From Jiangellales bacterium (lineage in GTDB: Bacteria > Actinomycetota > Actinomycetes > Jiangellales > Jiangellaceae), in NCBI GenBank assembly GCA_030447955.1, contig JAUJNY010000001.1, forward strand, positions 961,268 to 1,025,267: a stretch of 64,000 nucleotides of DNA, in the 5' to 3' direction. Under the pieces are notes generated by a model. That model saw only the letters and a list, made by a program, of their open reading frames with translations, was not told the DNA's origin and made no database searches. Made by a program: the position numbers and the translations under genes. Of this stretch, positions 46,029 to 54,087 are shown in pieces (position 1 is the stretch's first letter; every line of letters begins with the position of its first letter).

Positions 46029-46178
46029 ATGGGGCTGATCAGCAAGTTGGGCAAGTCCGGCTTAGCCAAGAAGGGGCTCGACGAGGCTCGTAAGCCGGAG
46101 AACCAGCAGAAGATCAAGAACGCGATCTCGTCGATCAGGAGCAAGGGCGGTACGAAGGGGACTCAGCCTCCCCGCTGA
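46029..46178 (+). CDS. Small basic protein downstream of beta-roll gene
   Basis: 49 residues, strongly basic and helical: GLISKLGKSGLAKKGLDEAR, then KIKNAISSIRSKGG. A decayed relative follows the first beta-roll copy, so the pair beta-roll gene plus small gene seems to be a unit. It recalls short antitoxin-like or membrane-surface helical proteins, but no family is assigned. Confidence 0.55.
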   Translation: MGLISKLGKSGLAKKGLDEARKPENQQKIKNAISSIRSKGGTKGTQPPR

Positions 46179-46191
46179 CCAGGACCGAACG

Positions 46192-47039
46192 TCAGGGCAG
46201 GGTGAGGATCTCCGCGCCGGTGTCGGTGACGAGCAGCGTGTGCTCGAACTGCGCGGAGCGGCGGCGATCACGGGTGACGACGGTCCAGCCGTCGTCCCAC
46301 ATCTCCCACTCGTGTGAGCCGAGGTTGAGCATCGGCTCCACCGTGAACGTCATGCCGGGCTGCATGACTTGATCGGCGCGCGAGTCGTCGAAATGGGGAA
46401 CGACGAGCCCGGAGTGGAACGCCGTCCCGATGCCGTGGCCGGTGAACTCCCGGACTACGCCGTAACCGAAGCGGCGGGCGTAAGACTCGATCACCCGTCC
46501 GATGACGTTGATCCGCCGGCCGGGAGCGATGGCGCGGATCCCCCGGTGCATGGCCTCACGGGTGCGCTCCACGAGCAGCCGACTCTCCTCGTCGACCTCG
46601 CCGACGAGATACGTCGCGTCGGTGTCCCCGTGGACCCCGTCGACGTACGCGGTGATGTCGACGTTGACGATGTCTCCGTCGCGCAGCACCGTCGTGTCGG
46701 GGATGCCATGGCAGATGACCTCGTTGACGCTGGTGCACAGCGACTTGGGAAAGCCGCGGTAGCCAGCGTCGAGGGGTAGGCGCCGTGGTCGCAGAGGAAC
46801 TCGTGGCCGACCCGGTCGAGGTCGTCCGTGCTGACCCCTGGCGCGACGTGCCTCGACACCTCCTGCAGCGCCTGTGCGGCGATGCGTCCAGCGACGCGCA
46901 TGCGGGCGATGGTGTCGGCGTCCTTGACCTCGGGGCCGGTGTACGCCGCCGGGCCGGGTCGCCCGACGTAGGGCGGTCGGGGGATCGCGGCCGGCACCGA
47001 GCGCATCGGCGAGATCGTCATGGGTACGACGGCAGTCAC
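46192..47039 (-). pseudogene. map: Methionine aminopeptidase, frameshifted by one base
   Basis: Type I MetAP, which removes initiator Met. The N-terminal part ([48 protein letters not shown]) is in one frame; the rest ([20 protein letters not shown], metal ligands in [46 protein letters not shown]) is in another. Relatives read STLGYRGFPK; here CTGGCTAC would be CTGGGCTAC with one more G near 46765. The span of 848 bases is one short of a multiple of three. Either a sequencing error or a second, expendable map copy. Confidence 0.9.
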
Positions 47040-47091
47040 GAGCGCCCAGTCTAGGAACTGTGTCAACGCGAGTGTCGACGAGGAGCCGACC

Positions 47092-47271
47092 ATGAGTGGA
47101 CAGTGGTACTTCTGCCTGCGCCACGCCCAGGTGGAGGGGGAGGACGGCTGCAAGAACGCGGACCGCATGGGCCCGTACGCCTCGCAGGAGGAGGCGGCTC
47201 GGGCGCTGACGACCGCGCAGCAGCGCACCGAGCAGTGGGACGCCGCGGACGAGGAGTGGGAGGAGCGCTGA
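47092..47271 (+). CDS. Small protein divergent from map
   Basis: 59 residues, acidic: [13 protein letters not shown], a [12 protein letters not shown] turn, then a long charged helix ([17 protein letters not shown]). Equivalent small proteins sit beside map in Streptomyces-type genomes. ATG 47092 with GAGGAG upstream. The SPOR-like [13 protein letters not shown] pattern suggests a compact beta-alpha fold; the function is unknown. Confidence 0.7.
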   Translation: MSGQWYFCLRHAQVEGEDGCKNADRMGPYASQEEAARALTTAQQRTEQWDAADEEWEER

Positions 47272-47584
47272 CCCCGGAGGCGGAGGGGCGTTCTCGTCCG
47301 TGGCGTGATCTTTCCCGAGCGGTTTGCCCCGTGGCGGACGGTGTGGAAGCGCCACATCGTTTCGCTATCAGCGTCGGCCTCTGACTGGATCACTCATCGC
47401 AGCTTGTCCCAGATCCCGCCGGGAGCCACAAGGTTGTCCGTTCACAACGGACCACAAGAGGAAAGGAAAATACCACTCCCCTCCACTCTCAATGTATAGC
47501 GCACCGGGGGGGCTTGCGGCAAGACCCGGGTCGTGCCGCAGAATCGCCGGCCGAGGCAAGAAGCCGGGGGAATGGGGGTCGGAA
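47272..47584. other. Intergenic region before the glycosyltransferase
   Basis: About 310 bases. It includes an A-rich patch near 47458-47470 (AGAGGAAAGGAAAA) unusual for this GC content, which may be part of a promoter. No gene is supported. Confidence 0.4.
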
Positions 47585-48814
47585 ATGCGTGTGTTGTTGT
47601 CGACGTATGACTCGCGCGGGGGCGTCGAACCGCTGGCGGCACTCGCGGTGCGGTTGCGGGAACTCGGCGCGGAAGTGCGGGTGTGCGCCCCGCCGGACTG
47701 TGCGGCACGGCTGGCCGAGCTCGGCGTGCCGCTGGTACCGGTCGGCCAGCCGGTGCGCCCGCTGGTGCACGGGGCGACGCGGCCGTCGGCGGCGGACGTG
47801 CCCCGGCTCGCTGCCGAGCTGATCGCCGCGCAGTTCGACAAGCTCGCCACGGCGGCCGACGGCTGCGATGCGCTGGTGACGAGCGGCTTGATGTCGGCCG
47901 TGGCTGGCGCCCGGTCGGTGGCCGAGAAGCTGAGCATCCTCTCCGTGTTCGTGAGCTGGTGTCCGATCTTCCTGCCGTCGCCGCACCACCCGCCGCACCC
48001 GCTGCCGGGCCGGCCGTTCCCACCGGAGGTGACCGACAACCGGGTGCTGAACGACTTGGACGTCCAGAGCTACAACGCGCTCTTCGGGGCGGCGCTCAAC
48101 ACCCACCGCGCCTCGGTCGGCCTGCCACCGGTGGACGACGTCCGCGCCCACATCCTCGGCGACCAGCCATGGCTGGCGGCTGACTCCACGCTGGCCCCGT
48201 GGCGGGAGCCGGCGGACCTCGACGTCGTGCAGACCGGCGCGTGGATCCTGCCGGACGTTCGCCCACTCCAGGCCGAGCTGGAGGCGTTCCTGGACACCGG
48301 CACACCACCGGTGTGCGTGGGCTTCGGCAGCATGCGCGCCCCGAACGACTTCGCGCGGGTGGCCATCGAGGCGATCCGCGCGCAAGGCCGCCGCGCACTG
48401 GTGGCCCGTGGCTGGGCCGATCTGGCGCTGATCGACGACCGAGACGACTGCTTCGCCGTCGGCGAGGTCAACCAGCAGGCGCTGTTCGGCCGGGTGGCGG
48501 CCGTCGTGCACCACGGCGGCGCGGGCACCACGACAACGGCGGCCCGCGCCGGGGCGCCGCAGGTGGTGGCACCCCAGATGGCGGACCAGCCGTACTGGGC
48601 CGGCCGGGTGGCCGACCTGGGCATCGGTGCGGCACACGACGGTCCGACTCCGACCACCGAGTCGCTATCAGCCGCGCTCAGGACAGCCCTGGCCCCCGAG
48701 ACCCGCGCACGAGCGACCGCCGTGGCCGGCACGATCCGCACCGACGGGGCGACGGTGGCCGCGACGCTGCTGCTCGACGCGGTCAGCCGAGAAGGGCCGC
48801 CCGTGTCCGCGTGA
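47585..48814 (+). CDS. MGT/GtfB-type glycosyltransferase
   Basis: 409 residues, GT-B fold of the GT1 family used for natural-product glycosides. The N-terminus has MRVLLSTYDSRGGVEPLAALAVRLRELG (acceptor domain) and the C-terminal half has the sugar-nucleotide motif VAAVVHHGGAGTTTTAARAGAPQVV. The ATG at 47585 follows a weak purine run. The family transfers sugars from NDP-sugars to small molecules. No biosynthetic cluster is nearby; its partner here is the restriction-like gene downstream, which may be coincidence. Confidence 0.87.
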   Translation: MRVLLSTYDSRGGVEPLAALAVRLRELGAEVRVCAPPDCAARLAELGVPLVPVGQPVRPLVHGATRPSAADVPRLAAELIAAQFDKLATAADGCDALVTSGLMSAVAGARSVAEKLSILSVFVSWCPIFLPSPHHPPHPLPGRPFPPEVTDNRVLNDLDVQSYNALFGAALNTHRASVGLPPVDDVRAHILGDQPWLAADSTLAPWREPADLDVVQTGAWILPDVRPLQAELEAFLDTGTPPVCVGFGSMRAPNDFARVAIEAIRAQGRRALVARGWADLALIDDRDDCFAVGEVNQQALFGRVAAVVHHGGAGTTTTAARAGAPQVVAPQMADQPYWAGRVADLGIGAAHDGPTPTTESLSAALRTALAPETRARATAVAGTIRTDGATVAATLLLDAVSREGPPVSA

Positions 48815-49042
48815 ACCACGCGGGATCGTCGAGCCAGGACCCAGAACACCACATCCTGCAAACCCTGGCGAGCTGAACCGTCGACGGCCACGGCGGTCCA
48901 CGTCAGGAAGAGCGTTGCCCGCAACCATGCGCACCCCCCGGTGCCGCAGCTAGGTCCGGTCGGTTGTCCAAGGTCGGCGTCGTGCCTGACAGCGGCGGTC
49001 GAGCGGGACAGAATGCGGGGAGGTCGGATCCAAGGGGGAGTC

Positions 49043-51484
49043 GTGGAGACGAACGTCCGTACGCCGCTGGACATCTTCCACCTGCCGCAGCACTTAGAGG
49101 TCCCGCTGTTTCAGCGCCCGTATGTGTGGGACGAGGCGGAGCAGTGGCTGCCTCTGTGGCAGGACCTGCGCCGCCTGACCGACCTGCGGCTGGCCGATCC
49201 GTACTCCTCGGCCGCGCACTTCCTGGGTGCGGTGGTGGTGCAGGCCCAAGACAACCAGATGGGCAACCTCCCGGCCCGCAACGTCATCGACGGCCAGCAG
49301 CGGCTGACCACCCTGCAGTTGCTCATGGACGCCACCGGGTCGGTGCTGGAGGAGGCCGGGCTGGACGCCCTGTCGGGGCAGCTGGACGTGCTCACCCACA
49401 ACCTGGAGCTGTACGTCACCGGTGGCGGCACCCGGCTGAAGCTGCGGCACACCAACCGTGACCGGGCCGCCTTCGACGAGGTGATGAACGCCGAACCCCC
49501 GGTGGACCACGACGCGCTGAAGCACTCGGGGTCGCTACTCGCTCGCGCTCACCGGTTTTTCGTCGCCTCGGTCAGCGAGTGGCTGGGCGACCCGTCGGAC
49601 CCCGGGTTCGCCGAGCGGGCCGCCGCGTTGGTGCAGGTACTGACCCGCGGGTTGCAGCTGGTGGTCATCGACCTGCAGGCCCAGGAGAACTCCCAGGAGA
49701 TCTTCGAGACCCTCAACGCCCGGGGCACGCCGCTGACCGCCGCGGACCTGGTGAAGAACTTCGTCTTCCAGCGGCTCGAGGCCGAGGGCGTGGACACCCG
49801 ACGCGCCTACGCCGAGGACTGGCCGTTCGAGTCGAGGTTCTGGGAGAGCGAGATTGCGGTCGGCCGGTATAACGTCTCGCGCAGCTCGCTGTTCCTCAAC
49901 CAATGGCTGGTCGCCCGGGTCGGGGAGGAGATCAGCCCGAAGTCGACCTTCACCCGGTTCAAGCACTACGTCGATCACGAGTGCGGCCAGAAGATGAGCG
50001 AGCTGCTGGTCCTCATCAAGCGGCAGGCCGACCTCTACGAGCAGTGGACCGTGGCCGCCGCGGACCCGGACCGGGCGCTGACCCCAACCGAGATGGCGGT
50101 CTACCGGATGGGCGCCGCCGGCGTAGAGCTGCTCAAGCCGGTCCTGCTGTGGCTGCACGACCCCGAGCTGGACATCCCTGTCGAGGTCGCCAACGAGGTG
50201 ATCGCGGCGACTGAGAGTTGGGTGATCAGGCGGCAGCTGCTCCGGCTGACCTCCGGTGACCTGGGCCGCATCGTCGCCGACCTCATCCGGACCCACCGCA
50301 ACGCCCCGCCCGCCGAGCTTGGGCAGCGGGTGCACGACCACCTGACCCGGCTCGCTTCGGTCAGCACCTACTGGCCCGGCGACGAGGAGATTCGCACCGC
50401 CTTGTTCACCGAGAACGCCTACCGCCGATTTCCCCGCGGCCGGCTGCGGATGCTGCTCGAGGCAGTCGAAGACCACCTGCGCGCCGCCTACAAGTACCCC
50501 CCGGTGCCTCGCCGTGGCTACCCGATCGAGCACGTCCTGCCGCAGAAGTGGGAGGAGCACTGGCCGGTCGAGGGACTGGAGGCCCAGCTGGCCCGGGGCG
50601 CGCACGTGCACCGGCTGGGCAACCTCACCTTGCTCACCGAGAGCCTCAACTCTGCGGTCTCCAACGGCCCCTGGTGCCGTAAGCGGGACAAGGTCTCCAA
50701 GTACGACGTGTTCCTGATGAACCGCCACTTCCACGACCCCGCCACCGAGACCTGGAACGAGGATTCGATCGACGCCCGCACCCAGGCCATGATCGAGGCG
50801 CTGCTGGCCACCTGGCCGGTGCCCGAGGGGCACAACGGCGACATCGTCCACGCCACCCCCAGTGATCAGGGCTGGGTGGAGATCAAGCACCTCCTAGCCG
50901 CCGGGGTGCTTCCGGCCGGCACCCGGCTGATTCCCCGACCCGGCCGGTGGGTGGCCACTGAGGCGATTGTGCGCGAGGACGGCAAGCTGGAGGTCAACGG
51001 CCGACTCTTCGACACCCTCTCCGGCGCCGGCAAGCACGTCAAAGGCGGGGTCACCAACGGGTGGGCATTTTGGAGGCTGGAGGACGGCCGCAAGCTAGCC
51101 GACGTCCGCGCGGTGTACCGCGGGGACAAGCCGGAGCAGACGAAGTCCGCACCACCGTTCGACTGGTCGCAACTCCACTCCATCCTCGAGGCCCTACCTG
51201 AAGGTCGCTGGACGACATACGCCGACCTCGCCGATGCCGTCGGAACAGCGCCGCAACCGCTGGGCGCTCACATCAGGAGCTGCGAGCAGTGCGCGAACGC
51301 GCACCGCATCCTGACTCATCATGCTCGCGTGGCACCGAACTTCGCGTGGACCGATCCCGACGACCACCGGGACCCTGGGCAGATGCTGCAGGCCGAGGGT
51401 GTGTCCTTCACCGAAGGGAAGGCCGACCCCGCGAAGCGGCTCACCAGTGACGACCTGACCGCCCTCGTCGCAGAGGAGCGCTGA
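49043..51484 (+). CDS. Single-chain GmrSD-like nuclease fused to RAMA and alkyltransferase-like reader domains
   Basis: 813 residues from GTG 49043 (AGGGGGAG upstream). Order: DUF262 (residues about 10-250) with QRPYVW at 24-29, DGQQR at 83-87 and NARGTPLTAADLVKN at 225-239; helical linker; DUF1524 HNH nuclease with IEHVLPQ at 495-501 and HRLGNLTLLTESLNSAVSN at 523-541; a RAMA modified-DNA reader (about 609-693, with DTLSGAGKHVKGG and NGWAFW); and an MGMT/ATL-like DNA-binding domain (about 706-791), where the PCHR active site is NAHR at 752-755. Type IV restriction of base-modified foreign DNA is the inferred role. No methylase gene is nearby. Confidence 0.88.
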   Translation: METNVRTPLDIFHLPQHLEVPLFQRPYVWDEAEQWLPLWQDLRRLTDLRLADPYSSAAHFLGAVVVQAQDNQMGNLPARNVIDGQQRLTTLQLLMDATGSVLEEAGLDALSGQLDVLTHNLELYVTGGGTRLKLRHTNRDRAAFDEVMNAEPPVDHDALKHSGSLLARAHRFFVASVSEWLGDPSDPGFAERAAALVQVLTRGLQLVVIDLQAQENSQEIFETLNARGTPLTAADLVKNFVFQRLEAEGVDTRRAYAEDWPFESRFWESEIAVGRYNVSRSSLFLNQWLVARVGEEISPKSTFTRFKHYVDHECGQKMSELLVLIKRQADLYEQWTVAAADPDRALTPTEMAVYRMGAAGVELLKPVLLWLHDPELDIPVEVANEVIAATESWVIRRQLLRLTSGDLGRIVADLIRTHRNAPPAELGQRVHDHLTRLASVSTYWPGDEEIRTALFTENAYRRFPRGRLRMLLEAVEDHLRAAYKYPPVPRRGYPIEHVLPQKWEEHWPVEGLEAQLARGAHVHRLGNLTLLTESLNSAVSNGPWCRKRDKVSKYDVFLMNRHFHDPATETWNEDSIDARTQAMIEALLATWPVPEGHNGDIVHATPSDQGWVEIKHLLAAGVLPAGTRLIPRPGRWVATEAIVREDGKLEVNGRLFDTLSGAGKHVKGGVTNGWAFWRLEDGRKLADVRAVYRGDKPEQTKSAPPFDWSQLHSILEALPEGRWTTYADLADAVGTAPQPLGAHIRSCEQCANAHRILTHHARVAPNFAWTDPDDHRDPGQMLQAEGVSFTEGKADPAKRLTSDDLTALVAEER

Positions 51485-51489
51485 AGCGG

Positions 51490-51707
51490 AATGATCCAGG
51501 AACGGCGCCAGATGCGGACCTCGTAGCTGGTCGAGGTACCAGGCTCCCAGGCGAAGTGCACCTAATGGATCTGGCTGTCGTTGTCGTACAGCGCGACTGC
51601 AGCAAGTTCCTCCAGGTGCGGCAACGCGCCGCGGCGGTCCTTCATCTCGAGGACGTCTGCTATCCCGCCGAGGTAGTTCGTGGCTTCCGAACGGGGCCGT
51701 TCGGAAG
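51490..51707 (-). pseudogene. Hypothetical mobile-type gene with amber codon
   Basis: Minus-strand frame reads ATNYLGGIADVLEMKDRRGA, then LEELAAVALYDNDSQIH, a TAG at 51562-51564, and VHFAWEPGTSTSYEVRIWRR. NYLGGIADVLE...ALYDND is a pattern of small actinobacterial mobile-DNA proteins. GAG to TAG would explain the stop. The 5' end runs into the hairpin at 51682. Confidence 0.6.
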
Positions 51708-51709
51708 CC
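51682..51709. terminator. Perfect 13-bp hairpin
   Basis: GGCTTCCGAACGG at 51682-51694 and its complement at 51697-51709. It lies between the remnant and the convergent-side gene end and may terminate the minus-strand gene at 51738. Confidence 0.55.
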
Positions 51710-51737
51710 TGTGACCGTCACCTCCAGACCGACCGGG

Positions 51738-52346
51738 CTAGAGCCGGTCGGGGCCGCTTACCAGTTCGAGGACGCGGGCGAGCCGGTCGCGCACTCCCCG
51801 GCGGCCCCCGCTCGCGGCCTCGCCTACCGCCAGGGACACCAGGTGTTCGGCGGAGTCGAAAGTGAGCTGCGAGCGGCCGGCGATCGGATCCGCGGATTCG
51901 GCAGGGAGCACCAGCGCGTCGTGGGCCAGCGCCTCGAGCTCGGGGTCGCCACCGTCCATCGCGAGCACCGTCGCGCCACCGCGGCGTACGTCGTGCACGC
52001 GCTCGAGCAGGTCGGCCGGTGAGCGCTGCTCGGCCACGATGAGGAGGGTCTCGCCGCGCCGCGTCTCGCGCAGCCGGTCGAGCGGGACGGCCAGGTGCGC
52101 GGGCGCGCCCGGTGGTGGCGCCCAGCGCACCAGCGTGGGTTGCAGTTCCACTCCAGCGCCGAGCCGGGCCTCTTCGGCGAGGTGCGCGGTCATGTGCCAG
52201 GGCTCGGCCTCGGGAGTGCCGACGAGGAGCAGCCCGTTGGGCCGCCGGGTCGTGCGCCGTATGGTGCGCGCGAAGTCGCGCGTACGCTCCACCCAGCCAG
52301 TGCCGGACAGGAACTCGCGCAACAGTCGTACCTGCGCGTCGTCCAC
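51738..52346 (-). CDS. SIS-like sugar-isomerase-fold protein
   Basis: About 202 residues from GTG 52346. The alternation GLLLVGTPEAEPWHMTAHLAEEA and GETLLIVAEQRSPADLLERVHDV with a C-terminal EHLVSLAVGEA fits a small SIS-type alpha/beta fold of unknown substrate. Divergent from the metal-receptor gene 31 bases away. Family assignment is from overall pattern, not a decisive motif. Confidence 0.55.
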   Translation of the reverse strand: MDDAQVRLLREFLSGTGWVERTRDFARTIRRTTRRPNGLLLVGTPEAEPWHMTAHLAEEARLGAGVELQPTLVRWAPPPGAPAHLAVPLDRLRETRRGETLLIVAEQRSPADLLERVHDVRRGGATVLAMDGGDPELEALAHDALVLPAESADPIAGRSQLTFDSAEHLVSLAVGEAASGGRRGVRDRLARVLELVSGPDRL

Positions 52347-52377
52347 AGGACAATCGTGCCGCAGGAGGTGACGCCGC

Positions 52378-53151
52378 GTGCCGCACGTCGACGATGTCGG
52401 CGCGGCGGTACCGGTGCCGCCGGTGGTCCAGCGGGTGGTGTCGCTGGTGCCTTCGCTCACCGAGTCGGTGGCGCTGAGCGCTCCGGGTCTGCTCGTCGGC
52501 GCCACCGACTGGTGCACGCACCCGCCGGGGCTCGACGTCGCTCGGGTGCGGGGTACGAAGAACCCTGACCTGGACGCGGTCATCGGCCTCGCTCCCGATC
52601 TCGTGCTCGCCAACGAGGAGGAGAACAGGCAGGCGGACCTGGCGGCGCTGCGAGCCGCCGGGCTCGCCGTGTGGGTGACCGCGCCGCGCTCAGTGCCGGA
52701 CGCCCTGGACTCCCTCGGGCGCATGCTGGCGGCGTGCGGGGTGGCTGCACCGGGCTGGCTCGCCGCCGCGGAGCGCGCGTGGGCGCCGCCGCACTCAGGC
52801 GCGCGGCGGCGTGCGATCATCCCGATCTGGCGGCGACCGTGGATGGCGCTGGGCAGCGACACCTTCGCCGGTGACGTGCTCGACCGGCTCGGCGTCGACA
52901 ACGTGCTTGCCACCCACCCCGAGCGATATCCGCGCATCGACCTGGCCTGGATGCGGGCGGGAGGCGCCCACCTCGTCGTGCTCCCGGACGAGCCGTACGC
53001 CTTCGGCGCCGAGGATCTGGACGCTGTCACCGGCTGGGACGTCGACGTCGCGTTCGTGTCCGGACGCCACCTCACGTGGTACGGACCGTCGCTGGCCGAG
53101 GCGCGGGACGTGCTCAGCGCCCAGTTGGCCGCGGCGACCCGTCAGGTGTAG
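52378..53151 (+). CDS. Helical-backbone metal receptor (BtuF-like) without signal peptide
   Basis: 257 residues of the periplasmic-binding-like fold used for vitamin B12 and iron chelates: VVSLVPSLTESVALSAPGLLVGATDWC, GTKNPDLDAVIGLAPDLVLANEEENR. No signal or lipobox is present, so it is probably cytoplasmic, like several actinobacterial cobalamin-binding-type proteins. GTG start. Its 3' end overlaps the panB 3' end by 10 bases (convergent). Confidence 0.8.
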   Translation: MPHVDDVGAAVPVPPVVQRVVSLVPSLTESVALSAPGLLVGATDWCTHPPGLDVARVRGTKNPDLDAVIGLAPDLVLANEEENRQADLAALRAAGLAVWVTAPRSVPDALDSLGRMLAACGVAAPGWLAAAERAWAPPHSGARRRAIIPIWRRPWMALGSDTFAGDVLDRLGVDNVLATHPERYPRIDLAWMRAGGAHLVVLPDEPYAFGAEDLDAVTGWDVDVAFVSGRHLTWYGPSLAEARDVLSAQLAAATRQV

Positions 53152-54029
53152 GCGTGCTCCTCCGCCGGGTAGCGGCCGGCCACGACGTCAGCGCCAAAGG
53201 AGCGGGTCGCCGCGGCCAGGGAGCCGCGCAGGTCGGCGTAGGTCTTGACGTAACGCGGCAGCGGCCCCGCCCGCAGCCCGGCCATGTCCTGCCACACCAG
53301 CACCTGTGCGTCACAGTGCGGCCCTGCCCCGATGCCGACGGTGGGGATCGTCAGCTCCGCACTGACCCGGGCCGCAACCTCGGCGGGCACGAGCTCGAGC
53401 ACCACGGCGAAGGCCCCCGCCGACTCCAGCGCCTTGGCCTCGGCGACCACCCGGTCGGCCTCGGCACCGCGACCCTGCACCCGATAGCCGCCCAGGGCGT
53501 TGACGCTCTGCGGGGTGAACCCGATGTGCGCCATCACCGGCACGCCGGCCTCGACGATCCGGTCCACCGCCGCGACGACTCGGTGTCCACCCTCCAGCTT
53601 GACCGCGTGGGCCCCGCCGCGCTTGACGAAGCGGATCGCGGTCCGCAGCGCCTGGCGGGGACCCACCTGGTACGAGCCGAAGGGTAGGTCGGCCACGACC
53701 AGCGCGCGCCGGGTCGACCTGACGACGGCTCGGACGAGCGGCAGCAGGTCGGCCACGGTGACCGGGAGAGTGTCGGCGTAACCGAGGACGTTGTTGCCGG
53801 CGGAGTCGCCGACCAGCAGGACGGGGACGCCGGTCTCGTCGAAGACCTGCGCCGCGTACATCTCGTAGGCGGTAAGCATCGGCCAGCGCTCGCCGCGTTC
53901 CTTGGCCCGCTGCAGGTCGCGGATCGTCACCCGGCGGGTGAGTTCCCCACCGTAGAGGGGGCTCGGCGGTGTGGTCCCCGGGCTGGCGGGTGTGGCTGGC
54001 TCAGCGGGTGCACCAATGTGGACGGACAT
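53142..54029 (-). CDS. panB: 3-methyl-2-oxobutanoate hydroxymethyltransferase
   Basis: 295 residues. First committed step of pantothenate synthesis, adding a hydroxymethyl group from methylene-tetrahydrofolate to alpha-ketoisovalerate. Family signatures: MLTAYEMYAAQVFDETGVPVLLVGDSAGNNVLGY, DLPFGSY, AVKLEGG, VMAHIGFTPQSVN and IGIGAGPHCDAQVLVWQD-like VGIGAGPHCDAQVLVWQD. ATG 54029 with GGGAG upstream is preferred over 54209. An N-terminal extension of about 25 residues precedes the conserved core. Confidence 0.95.
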   Translation of the reverse strand: MSVHIGAPAEPATPASPGTTPPSPLYGGELTRRVTIRDLQRAKERGERWPMLTAYEMYAAQVFDETGVPVLLVGDSAGNNVLGYADTLPVTVADLLPLVRAVVRSTRRALVVADLPFGSYQVGPRQALRTAIRFVKRGGAHAVKLEGGHRVVAAVDRIVEAGVPVMAHIGFTPQSVNALGGYRVQGRGAEADRVVAEAKALESAGAFAVVLELVPAEVAARVSAELTIPTVGIGAGPHCDAQVLVWQDMAGLRAGPLPRYVKTYADLRGSLAAATRSFGADVVAGRYPAEEHAYT

Positions 54030-54087
54030 GAGCGGGACTCCCATCTCGAGGCCCGTTCGGGTCCCCGGACACCCTGATCCTGGCAGG

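Noticed and set aside
49535..50890. 451-codon minus-strand frame
   Set aside because: Antisense shadow of the GmrSD-like gene with no domain.
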